This document shows positions 49,534-59,783 of a stretch of 64,000 nucleotides of DNA, piece after piece. The stretch covers positions 620,001 through 684,000 of the forward strand of contig JARVLF010000016.1 of assembly GCA_030849465.1 (NCBI GenBank), read 5' to 3'. The DNA is from Moesziomyces globuligerus. Its lineage: Eukaryota; Basidiomycota; Ustilaginomycetes; Ustilaginales; Ustilaginaceae. The stretch's first letter is position 1; the number at the start of each line of letters is the position of its first letter. A model generated the notes under the pieces. The model ran no database searches. It was not told the DNA's origin and saw only the letters and a program-made list of their open reading frames with translations. A program made the position numbers and the translations under genes.

Positions 49534-51111
49534 ATGATGCGTGCAGCTCTCGCCGCCTCGCAGCCTATAAAGCGTAGCCTGGGTCGGGCATCCGCCGTCC
49601 CCACGCTTGCTATCCCCCACCGTTCGTTCAGTACCGCATCTCCCCGCCAGAAAGCGTTCCGACCTACGATGCCTGCTGCTAGCTTCGACGCCGCCGCGTT
49701 TGGCGAGGCCCACATCACCAAGGGCATCGGACGCCTCTCCAAGCACGTCTTTGACGATGGCAAGGGCTCCTGGATCACCACGGACAAGGGCGTCAAGCTG
49801 CTCGACATGACCTCCGGCATCGGCGTCTGCAACCTCGGCCACTGCCATCCCAAGGTCACCGAAGCCGCCGCAAAGCAGTGCGGCAAGATCACACACGCCC
49901 AGGTACGTTTCTCCCACGCCCCGCTGTTTCAGTCAGACTCGTCAGTTCCTGACCCTTTCATCTCTTGCTCTGCGTCCGGTCTGTAGGTCAACATCGGCTT
50001 TTCGTCGGCGCAGATCGAGCTGATCCAGCACCTGCTGCCCATCTTGCCCCACCCTTCGCTCGACACCGTCTTCTTCTGGAACTCGGGTGCCGAAGCTGTC
50101 GAGGCTGCCATCAAGCTCGCGCGTGCGGCCACCAAGAAGCAGAACATCATCGTCATGCAGGGATCCTACCACGGCCGAACCGCCGCCACCGCCGCCCTGA
50201 CGCGCTCCAAGACGATCTACGGCGAGGGCCACGGTCCTCTGATGCCCGGCGTCTTTGCCACCTCGTTCCCCTTCTACGCGCACTTTGGCCTGCCTGCTTC
50301 GACGGACATCGAGGAGCTGGTCCGCCAGTCGTTGCACCAGGTGCGGCTCACGCTGCAGCAGCAGACGGCACCGAGCGACACGGCTGCCATCCTCATCGAG
50401 CCCGTCATCGGCGAGGGCGGCTACGTGCCCGCGCCGGCGAGCTTCCTGCACGGCCTCCGCGAGATCTGCGACGAGCACGGCCTGCTGCTCATCGCCGACG
50501 AGGTCCAGAGCGGCTTTGGCCGTACGGGCACCATGTTCGCCGTCGAGGAGTCCGGAGTCAAGCCGGACGTGCTGATCTTTGCCAAGGGCATCGCCAACGG
50601 CTTCCCGCTCTCGGGCATCGCGAGCACCAACGAGCTGATGAGCCGCCAGAAGCCGGGCTCCATGGGCGGCACGTATGCGGGCAATGCCGTCAGCTGCGCT
50701 GCGGCGACCGCGGTGATCAAGGCGTTTGAGGAAGAGAAGGTGCTCGACAACGTCGCTGCCCGCTCCAAGCAGCTGGTCAACTTCCTCCACGAGCTCCGAC
50801 AGGATTCCGAGGTCGGACATCTCATCGAGGATGTGCGAGGTCGAGGCTTGATGATCGGAGTGCAGTTTGCTACGGACAAGACCAACCCCAACTCGCAAAA
50901 CACGGCGGCAGCCAAGGGCGCAAGCAAGCAGCAGATCGCACCCAAGATCGTGGCGCACTGTCTCGAGAGGAACATGCTGCTGCTCAGCACTTCGGTCTTC
51001 GACGTCCTCCGCTTCATCCCCCCGCTCAACATCTCGGAGGAGGACCTCTCGCTCGCGTGCAGCATCTTCAAGGACGCCTTCCACGCCGCGGCCAAGGAAC
51101 TCGGTCTCTAA
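49534..51111 (+). CDS. Class-III aminotransferase (4-aminobutyrate / acetylornithine type), mitochondrial, one intron
   Basis: A PLP enzyme of the omega-aminotransferase family. Exons are 49534-49902 and 49987-51111 (497 aa). The 84-bp intron has a GTACGT donor, a CCTGAC branch point and a CTGTAG acceptor; reading through would hit the TAG. The N terminus (MMRAALAASQPIKRSLGRAS ... RSFSTAS) is a mitochondrial presequence. Motifs are TSGIGVCNLGHCHP, FWNSGAEAVEAAIKLAR, GSYHGRT, the cofactor-binding LLLIADEVQSGFGRTG, and FAKGIANGFPLSG with the PLP lysine (residue 323). The sequence resembles bacterial GabT-like enzymes more than yeast Uga1, so the amino donor is uncertain: GABA, ornithine derivatives or beta-alanine are all possible. 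Confidence 0.92.
49903..49986 (+). other. Spliceosomal intron in the aminotransferase gene
   Basis: An 84-bp intron with donor CAG|GTACGT, branch-like TTCCTGACCC about 33 bp before the acceptor, and acceptor CTGTAG|GTC. Removal keeps the frame in phase 0 (HAQ joined to VNIGF), restoring the class-III aminotransferase alignment. Confidence 0.93.
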
Positions 51112-51240
51112 AACCATCTCGGCCCACACCTTCTTTGTACTATACCCGCGCATCGTGCGCGTCTCGCCCTGCTTCTCCTACGAGAAGGGGCTTTTGAATT
51201 TCGCTGCATCTATACCCGCCCGAGTGGATTGCCGAGGGTG

Positions 51241-52986
51241 CTATTGGATGAGGGAGAGCATTTCGCGGACCGTGAGGATCTTTTCGCGCAGCTTGCCGAG
51301 TCTCTCGCCGCGGGCGCGCTCTTCGGCATCGATGTGGTTCCAGTCTTGGAAGCTGACGATGCGGTTTGTCTGGGACTTTTCGAGGACGCGGAGGAGATCT
51401 CCTTGTTCCGTGTCGGGGGTGGGGGTGGAGTGGATGTCGCCAAGCATGGTATCTGCGACGGCGTGGGCGTCGAGCATGGTCGAAGCAATGATGCCAGTCG
51501 GGCCTTTGGCGAGCCAGCCGCTGACATAGGCGCGCGGGACGAGGTCGCCGCTGACAGGATCGACGATGCGACCGGCACGATTGGGGACCACGTGTCGTCG
51601 AGGATCGAAGGGCAACCGCACGAGTCGACCGTCAGCAACCGCGGGTTGCGGATCCGCGCGCGAAGGGTTCAGCGGCAGGCTCTGGTAGCCGACAGATGCA
51701 ACGACGAGGTCCGTTGGCGTGGTCACCGTCTCTCCCGTCGCGCGGGCCGCGGACGGCGCAGGATCGCCACCGCTCCACGCGGCCTTCTTCGGATCCGCTG
51801 CGTCGAGCCCTGCCAGCGTCGGCTGCGGCTGAAGCGACGTGACGTTCCACTCGACCGCGCCTACCGCGCCCGCATCTGCGTCGCGGGCAAGGAACCTCGC
51901 CGGCGAACGGAAGAAGTTGAGCGCCCACGACTTGACATCCTCCTGCGCCCAGCTCGTTTTGCTTCCCTTGGCCAGCAACCCCAGCAGCCTCTTCTTGACG
52001 CGCACTTCCGCAGCCACCTCCTGTGCGCGCTCTCCCTCCGCCCCTTCCTTCGCCAGCTTCTCCAATCCCGCCCCTGCCTCGTCCAGCAGCTCCTTCTGGG
52101 GCGGACGCAGCGCAATGCCTTCCAGCGCGAGCATCTCGCGCACCTCCTTGTTGGTAAAGGCCAACTGCGCCGGGCCGCGTCGGGCAAAGATGTCCACGTG
52201 ACGCACCTTTGACCGCGCCAACTCGGCCAGCACCGGCTCCGGCACATCGGTCGCCTCCAACGCCGCCAAGCCTGGCGCCTTGTTCGACGTGACGCGGCCT
52301 GGTACCGCAGCTGCATCGAGGAACGGGGTCGAAGAGCGGAGCACGATGCGCGCCACGTCGAGCGCGACGTTGCCTGCACCGATCACACTCATGTGCTGCT
52401 TGCCTGCCAGGTCGATCCTCAATGGCGCTCCGTTTTGCAGCGTCGCATCATGGGAGGCTGGATGTCCATTGTACCAGTTGACGAACTCGAGCGCCGTATA
52501 TACACCCGCGAGCTCTCCCGGACCCGAGCCGGGAATGCCGAGCCGACGACCCGCAGAGGCGCCGTACGAGAAAAGAATGTGGGTGTAGTACCGCGAGAGC
52601 GTCTCGAGCGGAAGCTGCACTGCGTTCGGATAGGATGAGTCGTTGGAGGAAGGCGAATGGACAATGTTGACGTTGCCGGCGAAGCGCAGGCGGGGATCCT
52701 GGGCGACGCTAGCGAATTTGTTCTCGACATTCTTGACGTCCGGATGGTCCGGAGCGACTCCGTATCGCACCAGGCCGTGCGGGACCGGCAGCCGCTCGAA
52801 GACGTCGATCGCCAGCGGCTGTTCCGCGGCGCTGTGGGCGGAAGAGTAGGGGATGCGCGAGAGGAGGCGCGAGGCGGCGTAGAACCCGGACGGTCCCGCG
52901 CCGACGATGGCTACGCGAGTGCGCGGCGGCAGGGTGGAAGTCGATGTGCTCGCCGCAGCCGAACGCACAAGCCCGGTGCAGCGCAT
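51241..52986 (-). CDS. ARH1: Mitochondrial NADPH:adrenodoxin (ferredoxin) reductase
   Basis: A flavoprotein that passes electrons from NADPH to mitochondrial ferredoxin for iron-sulfur cluster and haem A synthesis. From the ATG at 52986 it is 581 aa. Motifs are the FAD-binding VAIVGAGPSGFYAA, VFERLPVPHGLVRYGVAPDH (a hallmark of the adrenodoxin-reductase group), the NADP-binding SVIGAGNVALDVARIVLR, and VDIFARRGPAQLAFTNKE. The C-terminal part has ARATGETVTTPTDLVVASVG and the conserved region around YVSGWLAKGPTGIIASTM. An earlier in-frame ATG (53181) would add 65 Arg/Ser-rich residues that could be a longer presequence; both starts look mitochondrial. The gene is convergent with the aminotransferase, 129 bp between stops. 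Confidence 0.94.
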   Translation of the reverse strand: MRCTGLVRSAAASTSTSTLPPRTRVAIVGAGPSGFYAASRLLSRIPYSSAHSAAEQPLAIDVFERLPVPHGLVRYGVAPDHPDVKNVENKFASVAQDPRLRFAGNVNIVHSPSSNDSSYPNAVQLPLETLSRYYTHILFSYGASAGRRLGIPGSGPGELAGVYTALEFVNWYNGHPASHDATLQNGAPLRIDLAGKQHMSVIGAGNVALDVARIVLRSSTPFLDAAAVPGRVTSNKAPGLAALEATDVPEPVLAELARSKVRHVDIFARRGPAQLAFTNKEVREMLALEGIALRPPQKELLDEAGAGLEKLAKEGAEGERAQEVAAEVRVKKRLLGLLAKGSKTSWAQEDVKSWALNFFRSPARFLARDADAGAVGAVEWNVTSLQPQPTLAGLDAADPKKAAWSGGDPAPSAARATGETVTTPTDLVVASVGYQSLPLNPSRADPQPAVADGRLVRLPFDPRRHVVPNRAGRIVDPVSGDLVPRAYVSGWLAKGPTGIIASTMLDAHAVADTMLGDIHSTPTPDTEQGDLLRVLEKSQTNRIVSFQDWNHIDAEERARGERLGKLREKILTVREMLSLIQ

Positions 52987-53529
52987 GATGCTCGGACGCC
53001 TGCGAAGCTGTAATGCTGCTTCGGGAGGTGGTGATGACAGTCGTGATGGCGTTGGCGCAAGTGACTCGGAGCGCAGCAGAGCGTGAAGGCTTCGGCGCCG
53101 TTCCGAAGTCGGCCGTCGTGACTGGCCTGTCAAGCTCGGCAGGAAGAAAAATGAGCTCAGGCTCGAGTGGAGGTATGCCATCGGGATTCGATCGGGAGAT
53201 GACCGAGATGATTGCCATTCCAACGCGTCACTTCGGTCCTGAAAAGTGACGTCGCGAAGGTGCTGCTGGCCAAGGCACGTTGACTGTGCTCTTGTGGAGG
53301 AGAGTGCCAAACGTGTTCTTCGGCCGTCGATACACGATGCGACAGCCAGCCCCAACTTTTTTCCTTTCACGGTTGGTAGCTGCGAGCTGCTCACCCGCAA
53401 GCGCTTCTCTCCGCCTCCGCTTGGCTGGACTTCGTGCGACAACCTCCGCCGCGGTCATCGTTTGACTTGTCCTCACCACCATCCCCATAGACCTGCTAGA
53501 CGCTGCTTCCCCCGTCTCTGTGCGCGACA
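52987..53529. promoter_or_regulatory. Divergent promoter region of ARH1 and the phosphotransferase gene
   Basis: This 543-bp stretch (or 348 bp if the longer ARH1 start is used) separates two divergent start codons. The 60 bp before the phosphotransferase ATG are C/T-rich. No other gene fits here. Confidence 0.5.
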
Positions 53530-54894
53530 ATGCTCGATTATATCCCGCGCTCGCGCGTCAACAACCTGCACCTGTACCGGTACAGCGGTACGGACAAGTC
53601 GCTCGTCTCCAAGTACATCCTCGGACCCTACTGGAACTGGCTCGTGACGCTCTTCCCCACCTCCGTCGCGCCCAACACCATCACGCTCTCGGGCTTACTG
53701 CTGGTGTTCGTCAACTTCGCCACGCTCGCCTATGTCGACCCGGGTCTCGAGTGCGCCACGCAGCTGAAGCTCGATGCAGCCGCCCACACGCGTGCGCTGC
53801 ACTCTTCCTTCCCTGCCGATGCTAAGCTGCTGCCCGTCGCGCCGCTCTTCGCCAACTTTGGCATTCCCGCCGCCGCGGTCAAGGTCGACTTTGCCCCCAC
53901 GGCACACGCCGGCAGCTGTCTGCCGCCCTGGATCTTCTACACCTGGGCTCTGTGTCTGTTCGCCTACCAGAGCCTGGATTCGATCGATGGCAAACAGGCA
54001 AGGAGGACCGGCATGGCAGGTCCGCTCGGCGAGCTCTTCGACCATGGCTGCGACGCGATCAACACAACGCTGGAGTGCGTGCTCTGCTGCGCGGCGCTCA
54101 ACCTCGGACGATCGGTCTGGGCTCCGGCCTCGCTGGTCGCGACGCTGACCAACTTCTACCTCACCACCTGGGAGGAGTACCACACGGGCACGCTCTTCCT
54201 GTCCGCCTTCAGCGGTCCCGTCGAAGGCATCCTGATGATCGTGGCCATCTACGCGCTGACGGGCGCCGTGGGCGGACCGCTCTTCTGGGACCGTGGTATC
54301 CTCAACGTCACCGGCCTCGCCAAGATCGACGTCGTCGCCGACAAGCTGGCGCGCTTCAACCTGCCGCTCAACGACACGTTTTTGGTCTTTGCGCTCTTTG
54401 GCCTGCTGGGCAACATTGCCGGCTCGTACTCGAACGTGGTCAAGGCACGCAGTGCGCGCAAGCAGTCGACGCTCACGCCGCTCTTGGGTCTTGCGCCGCT
54501 GGTGATGCAGATCGCCGCCAACGTGGCGTGGATCCGCGCCAACAGCGCCTTCATCCTGACGGAACCCAGGGCATTGCTGCCGTTCCTCGCATTCTGGGGC
54601 ATCGCCTTCGCGTACAACGTCGGCCTGCTCATCGTCGCCCATGTGACCAAAGCTCCCTTCCCCTACTGGAACATCGCCATTGTCTGGTCGATCTTGGCGG
54701 CGGTGGACGCGAACCTGACGATGCCGTTCATCCAGACGAATCCCGAGAGGCAGCTCGCCGTCATCTGGGCCAGCCTGGCGGCGGCGGCTGCGCTCTACCT
54801 CCACTTCTGCCACAACGTCATCACGACGATCACCACCGAGCTCGGCATGGCCTGCTTCGTCGTCAAGCCGCCAACCAACCTCAAGACCAACTGA
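53530..54894 (+). CDS. CPT1/EPT1: Choline/ethanolamine phosphotransferase
   Basis: An integral ER/Golgi enzyme that joins CDP-choline or CDP-ethanolamine to diacylglycerol in the Kennedy pathway. The 454-aa protein carries the full CDP-alcohol phosphotransferase motif DG-x2-AR-x8-G-x3-D-x3-D at Asp153-Gly154, Ala157-Arg158, Gly167, Asp171 and Asp175. About eight to ten membrane segments follow. The start, MLDYIPRSRVNNLHLYRYSG, and the early PNTITLSGLLLVF segment are typical of Cpt1/Ept1. Choline versus ethanolamine specificity cannot be decided. The gene is convergent with phospholipase B, 108 bp between stops. Confidence 0.94.
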   Translation: MLDYIPRSRVNNLHLYRYSGTDKSLVSKYILGPYWNWLVTLFPTSVAPNTITLSGLLLVFVNFATLAYVDPGLECATQLKLDAAAHTRALHSSFPADAKLLPVAPLFANFGIPAAAVKVDFAPTAHAGSCLPPWIFYTWALCLFAYQSLDSIDGKQARRTGMAGPLGELFDHGCDAINTTLECVLCCAALNLGRSVWAPASLVATLTNFYLTTWEEYHTGTLFLSAFSGPVEGILMIVAIYALTGAVGGPLFWDRGILNVTGLAKIDVVADKLARFNLPLNDTFLVFALFGLLGNIAGSYSNVVKARSARKQSTLTPLLGLAPLVMQIAANVAWIRANSAFILTEPRALLPFLAFWGIAFAYNVGLLIVAHVTKAPFPYWNIAIVWSILAAVDANLTMPFIQTNPERQLAVIWASLAAAAALYLHFCHNVITTITTELGMACFVVKPPTNLKTN

Positions 54895-55002
54895 TCCGCC
54901 ACAGCCGCATGCTCGCAGCGAGCACGTGGTCTAGAAGATGCATACACAGCCATGTCTAATCCAGATCCTGACGGACTTGCAAGTTGCGGACTTGGGGCGG
55001 GA

Positions 55003-57147
55003 TTACAGGAGCGTGAGGGGAATGGCGAGGGCCACGGTGGCGATGAGGGCGATGGACGCGGCGGGGGTACGCGCGAGCGCGGCGCTCGAGGCTTGGGACT
55101 GCGCAGTCGCATCGCCCGCCTGCGAGTTGGATCCGTTTCCGCCCGTGTAGGGCGGGATGACCTGGCGACTTCCGTTGCTGGTGACGAACTCGGGCGGTCC
55201 GATGGGGGGCGAGTAGGAATACGTGGGTGTCGAGGTATTGGTCACGCCGTCCCAGCACCACTTCTGCATGCACTGCGTGCAGACCTCTGGCCTCGGCGTA
55301 CCACTCCTTTCGAATCCCCTCTGGAGCAGCGCACAGGCGAGGCACGTCGACCACTGGGAATCCGCACCGCCCAGCGAAGCGACGTCGACCGAGTTGTCGA
55401 TCACGCCCTGGGCCTCGCTCGACGAGTAATCGAGCTTGTAGGTCGACGTATTGGCCAACGCCGAGTACGGATAGTTGGGCAGGTAGATGACGACGGGCGT
55501 GCGCGAGTTGTTGAACGCCGTGTCGGCGTTGGTCACGTTGACCGTAGCGTCGCAGCCGTAGAAGACGGGACGCGTGTTGAGACCGCGATTGACGATGGTG
55601 TTGGTGTCGGGAACGACAGGGAAGGCGTACTGGCTGTACGAGGGATACTGCGCACGCAGCGAGGTCTGGTACAGCGCCGATGCGTTGGGCCAGTTGGTGA
55701 TGTCCGCCGAGCTGTCGATGGCGATCACCGCATCCAGCCCGCGTGCCGGCTCGACCAATGGCCACAGCGGCACATTCTCGTTGTCCAATCCACCGTCGAC
55801 GAGCGTGATGTTCATGAGCTTGGTCACCTCCACCGTCTGGTTGCCTTCGCCCGTGTAGCCGTAGAACGGGTTGGGCACGGTCGACACGTCGTTCTGCTGG
55901 TCCGACACTGCCTGCGCGATATCCTTCAACGCCTTGACGATGACGCTATCGGACGACGTGCCGATCAGCTGCAAGTATAGTCCCGAAAACAGCGTGGCCG
56001 AGGTGCCCGTCACCCACGCCACCGTCTGGTAGCCTCCCACGCATTGACCGTCCGGCAGCACGCTCGAGCCGTTGTTGAGGCTCGAGCCGACAATCTCGAT
56101 CGGAACGAAGGCCGAAACATTCTTGTTCCACGATCCGAACTCGTAGGGCGTAAACTCCCAGATCGTCGTGTTCCTCGGGATGATCAACTCGCCCGGCTCG
56201 CGTTCGTCGGCGATGATGATGGGGAACGGCATGGCGGCGTCGGTGAAGGACGAGGTGTTCTTGACGTCGCTCCACTCGACGCTGAACTTGTTGCCGTACG
56301 TCGAGCCGTTGAGGATCTTTTCGGCGACCGAGAGGCCAAAGTAGTCGGTGAGACTGGTCTGGTAGCCCTCGGTGCGCTTGCCCGCGACGGCGGCAAGGAT
56401 CGAGGCGTAGAACGACACCTTGCCGTCTTCGGGTACGACGAGGTTCGAGGCGAGGTTCCACACTTGATCCTTGAGCGCCTGGGTGGTGGCCCAGTTGTTC
56501 ATGGCCAGCGAGGCGGTCGCCCACGATCCACCGGACAGACCTGCTACGTACTCGGCGAGCTGCAGCAGGCCGCCGGTGCCGCGCTGGTTGGCGGTGGCAT
56601 TGCGTCCGTCAAATCCCTGCAGAGCGCCGGAGCCGACGAGCATGGCGCGCAGGCCACCGCCGCTCAATGCGAAGGCGAGACGCGGAAGGCGGTCGGTGGA
56701 CGAGGTGTAGTTGGACGCACCGCCCGGGAGGGCACTGTCGAGCTTGGCCGAGTCGGCGAGCCACGTCGACCAGCCCTGCTGGGTGGAGCTGCGACGGCGG
56801 GAGATGAAGTCGGCTTCGGCGGTCGAGAGCTGTTTGGTCATAGCTGGGCGGATGAATCCGGGTCCCTGCTGCGAGGTCGTGTTGGGGCATGGCATGTTGG
56901 CCGGTGCGAACGAGCCCGAGGGCGAGGCGCGGCGAAGCAGTTCATGCTCGTGCGCTGCCTGCTGCTTGGAGTACTCGTAGGCGGCGCGGATCTCGAGGAT
57001 GCGTTCGGCAAATTGGACACGTTCGCGCCGCGAGAGCTGGGCGATCCGGGCGATCTCGCGCTCGGTGAGCTCGGCGGGGATCGAAGGCACCGCCGACACC
57101 GCGAGCACCAGCGCGAGCACTGTCGACAACAGCAACGCCAACTTCAT
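55003..57147 (-). CDS. PLB1: Secreted GPI-anchored phospholipase B (lysophospholipase)
   Basis: An extracellular or wall enzyme that removes acyl chains from phospholipids and lysophospholipids. The 714-aa protein begins with a clear signal peptide (MKLALLLSTVLALVLAVSA). The cPLA2-like catalytic domain has the oxyanion motif ALSGGGLRAML (Arg167), the nucleophile motif GLSGGSW (Ser205) and the Asp motif LVDGGLDNENVPLWPL. Many N-X-S/T sites are present and Cys pairs cluster near the C terminus (STCLACALLQR, CTQCMQKWCWDG). The tail is Ser/Ala-rich and ends in a hydrophobic stretch (ASIALIATVALAIPLTLL), a GPI signal. The N-terminal propeptide-like region before about residue 85 is longer than in yeast Plb1. 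The gene is divergent from ARP3. Confidence 0.95.
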   Translation of the reverse strand: MKLALLLSTVLALVLAVSAVPSIPAELTEREIARIAQLSRRERVQFAERILEIRAAYEYSKQQAAHEHELLRRASPSGSFAPANMPCPNTTSQQGPGFIRPAMTKQLSTAEADFISRRRSSTQQGWSTWLADSAKLDSALPGGASNYTSSTDRLPRLAFALSGGGLRAMLVGSGALQGFDGRNATANQRGTGGLLQLAEYVAGLSGGSWATASLAMNNWATTQALKDQVWNLASNLVVPEDGKVSFYASILAAVAGKRTEGYQTSLTDYFGLSVAEKILNGSTYGNKFSVEWSDVKNTSSFTDAAMPFPIIIADEREPGELIIPRNTTIWEFTPYEFGSWNKNVSAFVPIEIVGSSLNNGSSVLPDGQCVGGYQTVAWVTGTSATLFSGLYLQLIGTSSDSVIVKALKDIAQAVSDQQNDVSTVPNPFYGYTGEGNQTVEVTKLMNITLVDGGLDNENVPLWPLVEPARGLDAVIAIDSSADITNWPNASALYQTSLRAQYPSYSQYAFPVVPDTNTIVNRGLNTRPVFYGCDATVNVTNADTAFNNSRTPVVIYLPNYPYSALANTSTYKLDYSSSEAQGVIDNSVDVASLGGADSQWSTCLACALLQRGFERSGTPRPEVCTQCMQKWCWDGVTNTSTPTYSYSPPIGPPEFVTSNGSRQVIPPYTGGNGSNSQAGDATAQSQASSAALARTPAASIALIATVALAIPLTLL

Positions 57148-58323
57148 CTTGGTGCTGTAGATGTGAGAGTGGAGTCAAGTAGAGGGTAGGGAAGAGGGGC
57201 GAGGGAGGCGCTTGGAAAGGAGTGGGAGGCAAGGTATTATAGGTCTGGAAGCGGGGGCAGCGTTGAAAAGGAATGTCAGCCGTCAGCACAGTCGCAAGTC
57301 CGCGGCGATGTGTTGCTCCGATGCTCACGGATAGGGCCTGGCCCCGCGCGGTCCGCGCGAAAGAATCCTATACGACAATGATGAGAAGCGGCTCGAACGT
57401 CGAGAGCTTCAGATTGCGCAGTGCCGCGCTTAGCCTTGGTCGGAGAGAAGATGACGTGCAGCAGCGGCGAAAAAACAAACAGGCACAAATTCCTCGCGTG
57501 CAGATCAGCCGGAGTCGCCCTTCCGACACAGCCTGCCAGCCGGCGCACATCACTGCACAGCACACCTGCAGTCATCCGCAAATGCGCTTCTTCCTGCCGA
57601 TGGCAGCCACAATCACACTGCCGCTGCCGAGAAAGATGAAGCGGCGTCGGGTCCAGACCGCCCTAGCGTCGAAGAATGAATCCCTCCTGGGACCTCAGCA
57701 GCCAAGAACAGGGGGTTCGACGTTGTCGTCTCGGCTCGGAACCACTTCCGAAGCAAGCTCTCCCCTCTCTCCCCTCGGGCAGGGTGTCGCTGGTGCCTGT
57801 GCGTTTGGCCGTCGCTTCGCGCCAAGCATAAGCCCAGAACCGGAACGGCACACTGCCATCGATGTCAGCCAGGTTTCTGCCGCCGAAAAATGCGCGCGAA
57901 TGGGTCGCGAGGACCGAGACCCTGGTCACACGCCATGGCCCGAGTGGAGAGAAGCGCGCAATGCAACATGAGGTCATTCGGAAAACATTATGTTAGACCG
58001 TAAACAGCTACCAAACGGAAGATGAAAATTCGGAACCGAGAAAGCAAGGCGCCTGGGCAGTGGAGGAGAGTTCTGTAAGCGGTGCAGGGGCTCCCGGCCA
58101 CGCGGTGAGTGCTCGATCTGGGCCGATACGCAGCGCACGGGCACTCAGCGTCGTCTTGCACTGCCCATCCACCCGCCCGCACACACCACCTCGAATTCGA
58201 TCCCAACTCCACCCCCGCTCATCCTTCCATCCACTCGACCCTCACCCGCCGTTCACCTCCTCCTCCTCCTCCTCCTCCTCCTCCCCGTGCTCAACACTTG
58301 CTGCGACAGCGTCTTGGCCCAGC
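57148..58323. promoter_or_regulatory. Divergent upstream region of phospholipase B and ARP3
   Basis: About 1.18 kb lies between two divergent starts. It is C/T-rich in the last 180 bp before ARP3 and contains a TCC microsatellite. A 232-codon plus-strand frame at 57273-57971 has no domain support. Confidence 0.5.
58256..58284 (+). repeat. (TCC)n microsatellite in the ARP3 leader
   Basis: About nine uninterrupted CTC/TCC units lie 40-70 bp before the ARP3 ATG, in the probable 5' untranslated region. Confidence 0.85.
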
Positions 58324-59637
58324 ATGTCGCGCTCCAACGTCATCGTGCTCGACAATGGCACGGGCTACACCAAGATGGGTTTCGCCGGCAACTCGGACCC
58401 ATCCTTTGTCTTCCCCACCGCCATTGCGACGCGCACCACCGCAGCTGGCTCTTCCGGCTCGGCCGGATCGCGACCCTCCGTTCCCAGCAAGCCCGGAGGT
58501 CTCTCGTCTTCGTCGTCGCTCGCCTCAAAACGCGGAATCGAGGACCTCGACTTCTTCATCGGCGACGAGGCCTACGCCAATGCCAAGACCTACCAGGTGG
58601 ACCAGCCCATTCGCCACGGTCTGATCGAAAACTGGGACCACATGGAACGCTTCTGGGAACAGTGCATCTTCAAGTACCTCAGGGCTGAGCCGGAGGACCA
58701 CTACTTTATGCTCACCGAGCCGCCGCTCAATCCGCCCGAGAACCGCGAGAACACGGCCGAGATCATGTTCGAGTCGTTCAACATCAAGGGCCTCTACATC
58801 GCCGTACAGGCCGTCCTCGCCCTCGCTGCTTCGTGGACGAGCAACAAGGTCACCGACAGGACGCTCACGGGTACGGTCATCGACTCGGGTGATGGTGTCA
58901 CCCACGTCATCCCCGTCGCCGAGGGTTACGTTATCGGGTCGGCGATCAAGCACATCCCGATCGCAGGTAGGGACATCACCTACTTTGTCCAGCAGCTGCT
59001 CCGCGAACGTGGCGAGGCGGCCAACATCCCGCCCGAGGACTCGCGCAGGGTGGCAGAGAAGATCAAGGAGGACTACTCGTACGTCTGCCAGGACATCGTC
59101 CGCGAGTTCAGGAGGTACGACGAAGACCCCTACAAGTACTTTGAGCGCTTCCACGGCGAACACACCGTCACCGGCCGCAAGTACGAGGTCGATGTCGGAT
59201 ACGAGCGTTTCCTCGCGCCCGAGATCTTCTTCAACCCCGAAATCGCCTCGTCCGACTTCCTCACCCCGCTGCCCGAGGTCGTCGATGGCGTCATTCAGCA
59301 GAGCCCGATCGACGTGCGTCGCGGTCTGTACAAGAACATCGTGCTCAGCGGAGGCAGCACCATGTTCCAGCACTTTGGTCAGAGGCTCAAGAAGGATCTC
59401 CGCGCCATCGTCGACCAGCGCCTGGCGGCGAGCGAATCCGCAAGCGGAAGCCTCATGCGATCGAGCGGATTGGACGTCAACGTCATCTCCCACAAGATGC
59501 AGCGCTACGCGGTCTGGTACGGTGGCAGCTTGCTCGGTAGTCTGCCGGACTTCTATTCGTACTGCTACAACAAGGCAGACTACGAAGAGCACGGTCCGTC
59601 CATCGTTCGCAAGTTCTCCGTCTTCGGCAGCGTTTGA
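58324..59637 (+). CDS. ARP3: Actin-related protein 3 (Arp2/3 complex)
   Basis: An actin-fold ATPase subunit of the Arp2/3 complex, which nucleates branched actin at endocytic patches. The 437-aa protein starts with [19 protein letters not shown] (phosphate-1 loop) and contains the Arp3-type [64 protein letters not shown] and the C-terminal [18 protein letters not shown] Ser/Gly insert of about 30 residues after PTAIATRTT replaces a surface loop, as in other fungal Arp3 proteins. The ATG directly precedes the conserved N terminus. The gene is convergent with VPS15, 146 bp between stops. Confidence 0.96.
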   Translation: MSRSNVIVLDNGTGYTKMGFAGNSDPSFVFPTAIATRTTAAGSSGSAGSRPSVPSKPGGLSSSSSLASKRGIEDLDFFIGDEAYANAKTYQVDQPIRHGLIENWDHMERFWEQCIFKYLRAEPEDHYFMLTEPPLNPPENRENTAEIMFESFNIKGLYIAVQAVLALAASWTSNKVTDRTLTGTVIDSGDGVTHVIPVAEGYVIGSAIKHIPIAGRDITYFVQQLLRERGEAANIPPEDSRRVAEKIKEDYSYVCQDIVREFRRYDEDPYKYFERFHGEHTVTGRKYEVDVGYERFLAPEIFFNPEIASSDFLTPLPEVVDGVIQQSPIDVRRGLYKNIVLSGGSTMFQHFGQRLKKDLRAIVDQRLAASESASGSLMRSSGLDVNVISHKMQRYAVWYGGSLLGSLPDFYSYCYNKADYEEHGPSIVRKFSVFGSV

Positions 59638-59783
59638 ACCCTCTCCCCTTTTCCCTCAGACCCATGCCCGAATTCACTCCCGATTGCAAAGCCTCCTCCT
59701 GCCTTGCCCGGCGACACTGCGCGAGACGCGTGGGGACATGTGACTGTGGACTGGAATTGCAGCTGTGTGTGACTGATGTGTGA